This document shows, in pieces, positions 15,968-23,167 of a stretch of DNA of 32,068 nucleotides. Below the pieces are notes generated by a model that saw only the letters and a program-made list of their open reading frames with translations, ran no database searches and was not told the origin of the DNA. Origin of the DNA: Telmatospirillum sp. (GTDB taxonomy: Bacteria; Pseudomonadota; Alphaproteobacteria; Rhodospirillales; Magnetospirillaceae); NCBI GenBank assembly GCA_009712185.1, contig WASQ01000035.1, positions 1-32,068 on the forward strand. Direction: 5' to 3'. The position numbers and the translations under genes are program-made. Position 1 is the first letter of the stretch, and each line of letters opens with the position of its first letter.

Positions 15968-16887
15968 GCCGCCCCCGCCAGCCCGGGCAGGCCCGCCCAG
16001 TGCGTCTCCAGCCAATCGATTCCTTCGGCCAGGCGGTCGAAGTCCATCGGCCGTGTCAGCAGGAAAACCCCGCCATGATTGCCCAATGCCGCCGCAAGGG
16101 AAAAATAACGGTCCTGATGGCCCATGCGCGCGGCCACGCGCGGCCGGAACGCCGCCCCTTCCAGCAACAAAGCCGCATCGACGACATTGGGACGCAGAAT
16201 TCCCGGTTGGAAGGACGGACGTTGCTCACGCAGAACATAAACCGGACCGGCCGTCAGTCCTCCTCCATCCGACCGGATGCCGGGATCGACATGGAACTTG
16301 TTGATCCGCCCCCTGACCGCCGGCCCGATCCCCCCGTCCAGGCCGAGATGGGCGATCGCCTGTGACCAGAGCTTGGTCCCCCGGCCATCCGGATGGATCA
16401 CCGGCGCCCCCTTCCCGTCCAGTGCCGCCACGCAAAAATCGTCGGTCACCAGAGGATAGCCCCGTTGGCACAATGCAGCCGCCAGGGTCGACTTCCCCGC
16501 CCCCGCCGGCCCCAGGAAAAGGCCGGCCCGGCCGGCCACCGCCACCGCGCTGGCGTGCAGGACCACCAGCCCGCGCTGATGGAGAAGGATGCCGAGCGCA
16601 TTCCCCATCACAAAAGCCGCGATATCGCCGGACGCCATCCCGGTCCCCGCGCGGTAACGGATCGTTCGGCCATGGCCCAGAAGGAAATCGGCGCGCCCCG
16701 GAATACGAAGAAGAAACGCGTCGACCGCCATCGTCCAGTTCGGCCCCGAGGCGACGGCCCGCTCAAGCGTATCCGGAACCCCGCCCTCCAGAATTTCCAC
16801 ATCGGGTGGAGACGGGCCGACCGGTGACACCCCCGGAAGCTCGATGTCGCTTGTGACAGAGAGTCCACAAATTCGGTAGCTGTGCAT
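15964..16887 (-). CDS. HprK-like kinase, candidate lasso peptide C-terminal Ser kinase
   Basis: 307 residues. Walker A GPAGAGKST (126-134), LHASAV just before it (His111), and TDDFCVA (Asp149-Asp150) give the HPr-kinase/phosphorylase fold used by paeninodin-type lasso kinases, which phosphorylate the C-terminal Ser of their precursor. The precursor in this cluster also ends in Ser. The ATG at 16887 is preceded by GCGGGGA. The gene opens a minus-strand unit with sulfotransferase and B1, each overlapping by four bases, and is divergent from the B2 protease gene across about 156 bases. An alternative is the HprK-related kinases of some EPS loci, whose targets are unknown; the full lasso gene set makes that less likely. 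Confidence 0.87.
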   Translation of the reverse strand: MHSYRICGLSVTSDIELPGVSPVGPSPPDVEILEGGVPDTLERAVASGPNWTMAVDAFLLRIPGRADFLLGHGRTIRYRAGTGMASGDIAAFVMGNALGILLHQRGLVVLHASAVAVAGRAGLFLGPAGAGKSTLAAALCQRGYPLVTDDFCVAALDGKGAPVIHPDGRGTKLWSQAIAHLGLDGGIGPAVRGRINKFHVDPGIRSDGGGLTAGPVYVLREQRPSFQPGILRPNVVDAALLLEGAAFRPRVAARMGHQDRYFSLAAALGNHGGVFLLTRPMDFDRLAEGIDWLETHWAGLPGLAGAA

Positions 16888-16980
16888 CTGGCGTCCCCGC
16901 TGACAGCTTTTAAGACCCGCCGCCGCCTGTCACCTCCGTCCCCTTGTCGCCGGATCGGACGAAGTTTGACCCCAACTTGC

Positions 16981-16992
16981 CGCATCAATGCG
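16981..16992. promoter_or_regulatory. Short palindrome in the kinase/B2 divergent region
   Basis: CGCAT-CA-ATGCG is a perfect 5-bp dyad in the gap between the divergent kinase and B2 genes. It is near a -35-like TTGACC (16966-16971) and a -10-like TAGAAT (16994-16999), whose 22-base spacing is too long for a standard promoter. A shared control site is possible. Confidence 0.25.
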
Positions 16993-17043
16993 TTAGAATT
17001 GAAAATATCCCAGGAAAAAATCCGTTTAAATAGGGAGTTCGGT

Positions 17044-17553
17044 ATCAGTCCGCCTTGCGCCCCCCCGTCCTGGTCCGGTTTTTCCGTTTATCGGCGGTGG
17101 CGTCACCGCGTCCGGGTGCTTGAGGCCATGGTCTGGGTCGGCCTGTTCCAGGCCGCGGTGCTGCTCCTGCCGGCACGCCGGCTGTTGCCCGACCTTTCAG
17201 GCGACGACCGGATCGAGGCGGCCGCGATTGCCGCCGACGGCGGAAACCGGACGGCATCGGCACGCCTGGTCCGGGACGCCGTCAGCGGCGCCCTGCGACG
17301 CCTCCCCTGGACGCCATCCTGCCTTGTCCTCGCCCTGGCGGCCCGCCGGATGTTGAGCCGGCGTGGCATCGCGAGCCGGCTGCATATCGGCGTCGATCTG
17401 ATTTCCGATGACTCCGGCATCGGCGAGGCACGGCGGCTGTCGGCCCATGCCTGGCTGACCTGCGGGCGGATCGGCGTTACCGGATTGCCGGGCGCGGACG
17501 GTATCCGTGAGATCGCCGTCTTCCCGCCGGAGCCGGGCGGACTGGACGGGTGA
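17044..17553 (+). CDS. Lasso peptide B2 transglutaminase-like leader protease (start uncertain)
   Basis: Cleaves the leader from the precursor after B1 delivers it. The catalytic Cys is in PWTPSCLVLALAARRML, the typical B2 block, followed by RRGIASRLHIGVDLI and the catalytic His in SAHAWLTCG. The N-terminal RRWRHRVRVLEAMVWVGLFQAAVLLLP matches the usual B2 start, so the protein should begin a little before it. No ATG, GTG or TTG occurs there in frame. The best-placed codon is ATC at 17044, six bases after GGGAG (17033-17037), giving about 169 residues; in-frame TTG 16999, GTG 17116 and ATG 17128 are alternatives. A frameshift in the 7-C run (17059-17065) is also possible. Divergent from the kinase gene. 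Confidence 0.82.
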   Translation: MSPPCAPPSWSGFSVYRRWRHRVRVLEAMVWVGLFQAAVLLLPARRLLPDLSGDDRIEAAAIAADGGNRTASARLVRDAVSGALRRLPWTPSCLVLALAARRMLSRRGIASRLHIGVDLISDDSGIGEARRLSAHAWLTCGRIGVTGLPGADGIREIAVFPPEPGGLDG

Positions 17554-17821
17554 GGCCGACCGGCGATGACGATGCCCCGTCGCCGGTTCGCGGTCCCCAT
17601 GCCCGGCGTTTGAGGGAGAAGTATAAAATCGGGTTTGCCCGATTGCCATGCCTCCACCGGCATTCCAGCTTGACGAGGCCGGGGATTCGGGCATTAAGGG
17701 CCGCCTGGAGGCTGTCAGGACCGGAAAACTGTCCGGCCCCCCTGCCCGGGGGGACCGCCCTCCCAGGGGACCATCAGCCTGCTGTTGTCGCGATCACCGC
17801 CCAATCACGGGAGAGAGCCCG
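17554..17821. other. Intergenic leader before the BASS transporter gene
   Basis: No gene seen in 268 bases. A G/C-rich inverted repeat at about 17730-17755 (GTCC..CCCCCC / GGGGGGAC) could form a stem with a small bulge. A -35-like TTGACG (17670-17675) is present with only a poor -10 match downstream. Regulatory content is uncertain. Confidence 0.35.
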
Positions 17822-18754
17822 ATGGAGCGCCTGGAGAAAGTCGTCAAGCTGGTCACCCGGCTGTTCCCCCTCTGGGTGACGCTCTGTACGCTGGCGGCCC
17901 TCTGGTCGCCGTCCAGTTTCAAGCCCTATGGCACCACCATTCCCTGGCTTCTGGGACTGGTCATGCTGGGCATGGGACTGACCATGAGCCTGGACGACTT
18001 CAAACTGGTTCTGCAACGCCCCAAAGACGTCCTGGCGGGCGTCCTGCTGCGTTATCTGATCATGCCGACCGTGGCCTACGGCGTGGCGCATCTGCTGGAT
18101 TTGCCGCCGTCGCTCGCCGCTGGTCTCATCCTGGTCGGCTGCTGTCCCAGCGGCACCGCGTCGAACGTGATGACCCTGATCGCAAAAGGCGACACCGCCC
18201 TGTCGGTGACGGTGTCCAGCGTCAACACCGTCCTGGCCCCGCTGGTCACGCCCTTCATTTTCCTGTTCCTGGCGGGCACCATGATCCCGATCGACACAAA
18301 GGCGCTGCTGATCGACATCCTGAAAATCGTCCTGGCGCCGATCGCCGCAGGCGTGATCATCAACCGTCTGGCCGGCCGCGCGATCCGCGTGATCCAGACG
18401 TTCGTCCCGCTGGTCTCGGTCGTCACCATTATCGCCATCATCAGTATCGTGATCGCGCTCAGCGCGCAGAAGCTGGCCACCGTCGCCGTGATCGCCTTCG
18501 TCGCGGTCGCCCTGCACAACGGCTTCGGTCTGGGGCTCGGGTATGGAGCGGCGCGCGGGTTCGGTATGACACACCGGAAATCGAAGGCCATCGCCTTCGA
18601 AATCGGAATGGAGAATTCCGGTTTGGCGGTCGCCCTGGCGCTGGCGCATCTCGATCCCGTCGCGGCGCTTCCCGGCGCCATCTTCAGCGTCTGGCACAAT
18701 TTCACCGGGTCTGTTCTCGCCGGTTTCTGGTCCGGCCGAGCGGACGGGGAGTGA
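17822..18754 (+). CDS. BASS-family (bile acid:sodium symporter-like) transporter
   Basis: An inner-membrane transporter of about 310 residues with nine to ten hydrophobic helices. Family hallmarks are visible: LGLVMLGMGLTMSLDDF in the N-terminal half, LVGCCPSGTASNVMTLIAKGD (the sodium-binding helix crossover region), and IGMENSGLAVALALAHL in the C-terminal half. BASS proteins carry organic anions such as keto acids, pantoate-like compounds or bile acids with sodium; the substrate here cannot be read from sequence. The ATG at 17822 follows GGGAGAG by about eight bases, so the 58-residue upstream extension is rejected. It is downstream of the lasso B2 gene on the same strand, but the 268-base gap with a hairpin suggests an independent unit. 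Confidence 0.9.
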   Translation: MERLEKVVKLVTRLFPLWVTLCTLAALWSPSSFKPYGTTIPWLLGLVMLGMGLTMSLDDFKLVLQRPKDVLAGVLLRYLIMPTVAYGVAHLLDLPPSLAAGLILVGCCPSGTASNVMTLIAKGDTALSVTVSSVNTVLAPLVTPFIFLFLAGTMIPIDTKALLIDILKIVLAPIAAGVIINRLAGRAIRVIQTFVPLVSVVTIIAIISIVIALSAQKLATVAVIAFVAVALHNGFGLGLGYGAARGFGMTHRKSKAIAFEIGMENSGLAVALALAHLDPVAALPGAIFSVWHNFTGSVLAGFWSGRADGE

Positions 18755-18792
18755 GATCAATCGCGCTTTTCAAGGACTGAAGACGGGCGCGG

Positions 18793-19017
18793 TCAGTATT
18801 TTCCGACCAACACGACAGCCACCGCAACCACCAGCAGCGCCACGATCCAGATCCCGCCTCCGCCGCGACGGCGATGGCGGTGGTGCCGCCCTTTCGGCTG
18901 ACGCGAGATCGACAGATAACCGGGGCCGATCCTCACGCTTTCCACTCTCCCCCTGTCTTCCCGCCCTTGCCAGACCCCGAAATCGACGGCCGAAGGGCAG
19001 GAACAGATGTGCAACAT
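18793..19017 (-). CDS. Small C-terminal-anchored membrane protein, unknown function
   Basis: About 74 residues, not recognised. It ends in a basic stretch (KGRHHRHRRR), a glycine run and one strong hydrophobic helix (IWIVALLVVAVAVVLVGKY), giving a small protein with its N-terminus in the cytoplasm by the positive-inside rule. The ATG at 19017 is the likeliest start and lies 75 bases after the LacI-type regulator stop on the same strand, but its ribosome site is weak. A longer reading begins inside the regulator gene. It could be a genuine tail-anchored small protein; the clean helix and basic flank argue against a random shadow. Confidence 0.5.
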   Translation of the reverse strand: MLHICSCPSAVDFGVWQGREDRGRVESVRIGPGYLSISRQPKGRHHRHRRRGGGGIWIVALLVVAVAVVLVGKY

Positions 19018-19091
19018 CTTTATGGCGGAAATGAGGTCGCGGGCAGGAAGCGGGACGCGATCGACCGGCATGGCACCCCGCGCCGGTCCTG

Positions 19092-20093
19092 TCAGTTGCG
19101 GCGGACGATCCGGCACTCCACCGTTTCCCGCCTGGGCTCCGCGCCGCCCCCGTTCATCTGTTCCTCTATCGAGGCAAATGCCAGAGCCGCCAGACGACTT
19201 TCGTCCTGGCGAACCGAATAGACCCGGTTTGGCAGAAAATCGAGCATGGCGTGATCGTCAAACGTTCCGATCAGCAAATCGTCCGGAATGCTCCCCGCCA
19301 CCGATTTCACTTCCTGCACGGCCCCTTCAAGCACCAGCAGAGACGAGGTGATGAAGGCCCTTGGCAGGGCTCCCCGGCCGTTCAGCAGGCGCCGGATCAG
19401 CATGCGTCCGCTTTCGACACTGTCCTCGTCGGCGGCATGGACGTGATCGCGCCAGTTGGTCCAGCCGAACTCCCCCATGGCCGCGGAAAAGCCGCTGATA
19501 CGGTCGCTGATGCTGGGCAGCGACGTATAGGCGCAGAGGAAATCGACCGGATGCTCGACCTCACCCAGCAGACGCCGCGTCAATGCCAGGCTGCTGCCCA
19601 CATTGTCGCTGGAGACCGCAGGAAAGCGGTCCTGGTCATAATCGCGGTCGACCATCACCACGGCCAGCCTGGGCTTTCGGCCAAGCAGTTGCTTGTGCGC
19701 CGGCCGCTGGCACGGCGCTATGATGAGACCGTCGACCCCGCGGGCAAGAAAATTGTCGATGGTCCGGTTCTCAAGATCCGGATCGTCATTGGTGGACGCG
19801 CTCAGAAGCACCAGATTACGACTCCGGCACAGGCGTTCCATGGCGGCCATCAGATGAGCAAAAAACGGATTGCCGAGATCGGGAACGACGAAGCCGACGG
19901 TGTCGGTTCGTTTCAGCTTCAGGCTGCGGGCGGCATGATGCAGAACATAGCCATGAAGGGCGATATAGTCTTCGACCAGTTTCCGGGTCTTCGGACTGAT
20001 CCGGTATTTCTCGGCATTGCCTCCGATGACAAGACGAACCGTGGTGATCGATACGCCGGTCTCGCCGGCGATTTCCTTGATGGTTTTCGGCAT
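19092..20093 (-). CDS. LacI-family transcriptional regulator of the sugar operon
   Basis: 333 residues. The N-terminal helix-turn-helix KTIKEIAGETGVSITTVRLVIGG and hinge-like YVLHHAARSLKLKRTDTVGFVVPDLGNPFF are standard LacI features; the rest is a periplasmic-binding-protein-like effector domain (GVDGLIIAPCQRP, DRISGFSAAMGEFG, LLIGTFDDHAML). The usual hinge RAA is seen as HHAARSL. The ATG at 20093 has GAGG about six bases upstream. It is divergent from a five-gene sugar catabolic operon, so it most likely represses that operon and itself and is released by a pathway sugar. The 315-base shared region contains two dyads that could be operators. Confidence 0.92.
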   Translation of the reverse strand: MPKTIKEIAGETGVSITTVRLVIGGNAEKYRISPKTRKLVEDYIALHGYVLHHAARSLKLKRTDTVGFVVPDLGNPFFAHLMAAMERLCRSRNLVLLSASTNDDPDLENRTIDNFLARGVDGLIIAPCQRPAHKQLLGRKPRLAVVMVDRDYDQDRFPAVSSDNVGSSLALTRRLLGEVEHPVDFLCAYTSLPSISDRISGFSAAMGEFGWTNWRDHVHAADEDSVESGRMLIRRLLNGRGALPRAFITSSLLVLEGAVQEVKSVAGSIPDDLLIGTFDDHAMLDFLPNRVYSVRQDESRLAALAFASIEEQMNGGGAEPRRETVECRIVRRN

Positions 20094-20257
20094 CGTCCTC
20101 TTCTCGCGGAACTGACCCGTCACCGGCGCGGCAGGCGGCAGAAGGCCCCACCCCCTTCATGCGCTAACAGAGGAAGATCGTCCTGGCGAGGGATAACTGG
20201 CGCCGGAACGGCCCTCTTCGCGGAAATCACAACTATTGGGATACATGACTCATTAGT

Positions 20258-20326
20258 GGAAATTCCGCCACAACAATTGCCGCGAACAGTTCACCCTTGC
20301 CTTTGCAAACTTGCTTATCTTATCAT
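20258..20326 (+). promoter_or_regulatory. Candidate promoter and operators for the sugar operon
   Basis: A -35-like TTGCCT (20297-20302) and a -10-like TATCAT (20321-20326) are 18 bases apart. Between them lies the dyad GCAA-AC-TTGC (20305-20314), similar to half-sites of LacI-family operators. A second dyad, GGAAATTCC (20258-20266), lies upstream and nearer the regulator gene. Both fit control by the divergent LacI-type protein. The rest of the 20094-20408 gap shows nothing else I can name. Confidence 0.4.
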
Positions 20327-20408
20327 GCTAACTCGACGCAGCAAACAAAGATGCGGCACTGCAACTCTTCGCACCCGCACACACTCTCTAGACTGTTAGG
20401 AGACGGCC

Positions 20409-22058
20409 ATGTTGACGTTGACGCTACCCGCGGCGAAGCCCCGGATCAAAGCCGCAGGCAATGAGGTTCTGCTCGTCACCAACGCCGACCTGCGTGAATC
20501 CGCCAATGTGAATTGCTGGCCGGTGCAGGAGAAATTCGAGACCCTGCTGGCCCGCGTTCTGGCTGAGACGTTTGGCGTCGCCGTGAAACGCGCCCATCCG
20601 GTCAAGACGGACCTCGGACATGGGTTCATCAGCAGCCAGCGCGAAGGATGCGACGTCTTCGAGGGGATCGATCCCGACTCCCCGGTGATCGTCCTTCTGA
20701 CCGCGTGGCAGTATTCCCATCATCTGGCGGCCAGTCTGATATCCCATCGGGGACCGGTCCTGCTGCTCGCCAACTTCGACGGCACCTGGCCCGGCCTTGT
20801 CGGCATGCTGTGCATGGCCGGCACCCTGACCAGTCTTGGCAAGCCCTGCTCGCGCCTCTGGTCGGAAACCTTCGACGACGCCTTTTTCCTGTCCGGCCTT
20901 GGAACCTGGTTGAAAACCGGCCGGCTCGATCACGACACCTCCTATCTGCGCGCCTTCGACGCCGCCCACCCGTCCATGACGACGCCTGCCGGCCGCATCG
21001 GTGTCGCGGTCGGGCGCTACATTCTGGACCACAAGGACATCATCGGCCTGTTCGACAGCTTCTGCATGGGCATGATCAACGGGGTGTTCCCCCTGGCGGC
21101 GCTGACGCGGATCGGCCTGCCGCTGGAATCGCTGTCCCAGTCGGCCCTGCTGGTCGAAATGGCAAAGGTCCCGCCGTCGGAACGCGAGGCCTGCCTCGCC
21201 TGGTATGAGGCGCGCGGCATGCGGTTCCATTACGGCCGGGACCCGGCCACCGAATTGACCCGCGATCAGGTCCTGGAGCAGTGCGCCATGCTGATCGCGC
21301 TCGGACGGTTCGCGGACCGCTTCGGGCTGACCGCGATCGGCGTCCAGTATCAGCAGGGGCTCGCCCATTCCTGCGCCGCATCGGACTTCGCCGAAGGGGC
21401 GATCGGATCGTCGGAACGCTTCCCCATTCCCGGCGAGGATGGCCGGATCGTCCGCCCCGGCAAGGCCATTCCCTGCATCAACGAGGTCGACATGGGCTCG
21501 GCGATACCGCAGACCATGCTCTGGCGCCTTCTCGACAGCCTGGGGCTCCCGACCGAGAGCACGCTTCATGACATCCGCTGGGGCAGCGAGTTTGAGGGCA
21601 CCTTCTACTGGGACTTCGAGATTTCCGGCTCGGTGCCCTTCTCCCATCTGAAGGGTGGCATTGCCGGGGCGTCCGGCTACCGTCAGCCGCCGATGTATTT
21701 CCCGAAGGGCGGCTCCACCATTGCCGGTCAGTGCAAGGCGGGACCCTTCGTCTGGGCGCGCGCCCATTACGAGGGAACGGATGTCGTCCTTCATATCGGA
21801 ACCGGGCATGCCGTCGAACTGCCGGCGGCGGAGTTCGAACGGCGGCTCGACGCTACAACCCGCGAATGGCCGCTGATGAACTGCGTCCTCGACGGGGTTG
21901 GCCGCGACGATCTGATGGCGGGCCATCAGAGCAACCATATCACCGTCGCCTATGTCGATGCGCCCCATCTGAGGGACGTGGTCCGAGCCCTCGCGGCCCA
22001 GGCCGTGACACAGGGAATCAAGGTCTTCACGGCCGGCGAGGTCAACACCTGGCTCTGA
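20409..22058 (+). CDS. L-fucose isomerase-like sugar isomerase
   Basis: 549 residues, close to the size of L-fucose isomerase. These Mn-dependent enzymes interconvert aldose and ketose and often also act on D-arabinose. The C-terminal part has the metal-site elements INEVDMGSAIPQTMLWRLL (Glu/Asp pair), FYWDFEISGSVPFSH, and HQSNHITVAYVD with the conserved His. The N-terminal Rossmann-like half contains VIVLLTAWQYSHH. Overall identity to a specific isomerase cannot be judged by eye. The ATG at 20409 follows AGGAG by about seven bases. It opens the operon. Because the last gene is a D-ribulokinase-like enzyme, a D-arabinose to D-ribulose reaction is an attractive guess, not a demonstrated one. 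Confidence 0.82.
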   Translation: MLTLTLPAAKPRIKAAGNEVLLVTNADLRESANVNCWPVQEKFETLLARVLAETFGVAVKRAHPVKTDLGHGFISSQREGCDVFEGIDPDSPVIVLLTAWQYSHHLAASLISHRGPVLLLANFDGTWPGLVGMLCMAGTLTSLGKPCSRLWSETFDDAFFLSGLGTWLKTGRLDHDTSYLRAFDAAHPSMTTPAGRIGVAVGRYILDHKDIIGLFDSFCMGMINGVFPLAALTRIGLPLESLSQSALLVEMAKVPPSEREACLAWYEARGMRFHYGRDPATELTRDQVLEQCAMLIALGRFADRFGLTAIGVQYQQGLAHSCAASDFAEGAIGSSERFPIPGEDGRIVRPGKAIPCINEVDMGSAIPQTMLWRLLDSLGLPTESTLHDIRWGSEFEGTFYWDFEISGSVPFSHLKGGIAGASGYRQPPMYFPKGGSTIAGQCKAGPFVWARAHYEGTDVVLHIGTGHAVELPAAEFERRLDATTREWPLMNCVLDGVGRDDLMAGHQSNHITVAYVDAPHLRDVVRALAAQAVTQGIKVFTAGEVNTWL

Positions 22059-22080
22059 CGCGGCACCGGGACCTCTCACG

Positions 22081-22106
22081 CCCCCGGGACGGCCGCGCCC
22101 CGGGGG
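22081..22106. repeat. Intercistronic hairpin after the isomerase gene
   Basis: CCCCCGGG (22081-22088) pairs with CCCGGGGG (22099-22106) across a 10-base loop. There is no U-run, and transcription probably continues into the aldolase gene, so the hairpin likely tunes mRNA stability or attenuates expression. Confidence 0.45.
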
Positions 22107-22153
22107 ACCGGGTCCGAAGGACGGCCGAGCCAGAGGGGAGAAGGAACGTTATT

Positions 22154-23086
22154 GTGAGCGATGAGAACAAATATTCCGGCGTCTGGCCGGTGATGCTGAC
22201 ACCCTTTGACGATCATCGGGAAATCGACTGGGCGTCGCTCGGGAAGCTGGTCGACTGGTATATCGCATCGGGTGTCGACGGCCTGTTCGCGGCCTGCCAG
22301 TCAAGCGAGATGTTCTTCTTAAGCGACGCGGAAACGGCCCGGCTGGTGCGCTTCATCGTCGAGAGGGCGGATGGACGCGTCCCGGTCGTGGCCTCCGGCC
22401 ATACCGCGGCGGGCCTCAGTCAGCAGGTCGAACAGCTTCATGCGATCGCCGGATGCGGCGTCGACAGCGTGATCCTGATCAGCAACCGCCTCGCCCAGCA
22501 GGAAGACCATAATGGCGCCTTCCTCCTCAATCTCTGCGACCTGACCGCCCGCCTGCCGAAGGACATCAACCTCGGCATTTACGAATGCCCCTATCCCTAC
22601 AAGCGGCTGCTGAGCGACGAGGCGGTCCGGTGGTGCGCCGAAAGCGGCCGTTACACCTTCATCAAGGACACCTGTTGCAGCCTTGAGACGATCAAACGCC
22701 GGCTGGCACTGGTGAAAGGCACGCGCCTGCATATCGCCAACGCGAATGCCCAGACCCTGCTCGCGTCCCTGAAGGCCGGATGCCATGGCTACAGCGGCGT
22801 GATGGCGAACGTTCATCCCGAACTTTACGTCTGGCTCTGCCGGAACTGGGCCGCCCAGCCGGACAAGGCCCTGCGCCTGTCGAATTATCTGTCGGTCGCG
22901 GCTCTCGCCGAAAGCCTCAGCTATCCGGTCTGCGCCAAGGACTATCAGGTGTCGATCGGCAATTTCGCCACGGCGCTGTGCCGCTCGCGCGGGGCCGGCA
23001 GCTATTACAGCAGCCATGAGCAGAGCACCTTCCAGCAGATGGTGGCTCTGGGCCGGGAAATGAAAGCGCTGCTGGCCTTGCCGTAA
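22154..23086 (+). CDS. DapA/NanA-family class I aldolase or lyase
   Basis: About 310 residues with the TIM-barrel dihydrodipicolinate synthase fold. The Schiff-base Lys is K171 in TFIKDTCCS and the catalytic Tyr is Y143 in GIYECPYPYK. The usual GTTGE/GSTGE loop that holds the pyruvate carboxylate reads ACQSSE (47-52), so the substrate pocket differs from classic DapA. Family members cleave or form 2-keto-3-deoxy acids or N-acetylneuraminate. The GTG at 22154 follows AAGGA by eight bases, so the long upstream extension is rejected. It is second in the sugar operon, before a sialidase-fold protein. A sialic acid lyase role is possible from that neighbour, but the isomerase and kinase argue for another sugar or sugar acid. 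Confidence 0.87.
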   Translation: MSDENKYSGVWPVMLTPFDDHREIDWASLGKLVDWYIASGVDGLFAACQSSEMFFLSDAETARLVRFIVERADGRVPVVASGHTAAGLSQQVEQLHAIAGCGVDSVILISNRLAQQEDHNGAFLLNLCDLTARLPKDINLGIYECPYPYKRLLSDEAVRWCAESGRYTFIKDTCCSLETIKRRLALVKGTRLHIANANAQTLLASLKAGCHGYSGVMANVHPELYVWLCRNWAAQPDKALRLSNYLSVAALAESLSYPVCAKDYQVSIGNFATALCRSRGAGSYYSSHEQSTFQQMVALGREMKALLALP

Positions 23087-23167
23087 CTTCGCGGCCAGCG
23101 GCACCGCCCGGCCGCCCCCCGGTTCAGGAGGACGAACAGGCGCCGGCGGTTGACGAAGGGAGGAGCG

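Noticed and set aside
17566-17613. Tiny frame after the B2 gene
   Set aside because: Only about 15 codons, no ribosome site and no link to a maturation pattern; not a second precursor.
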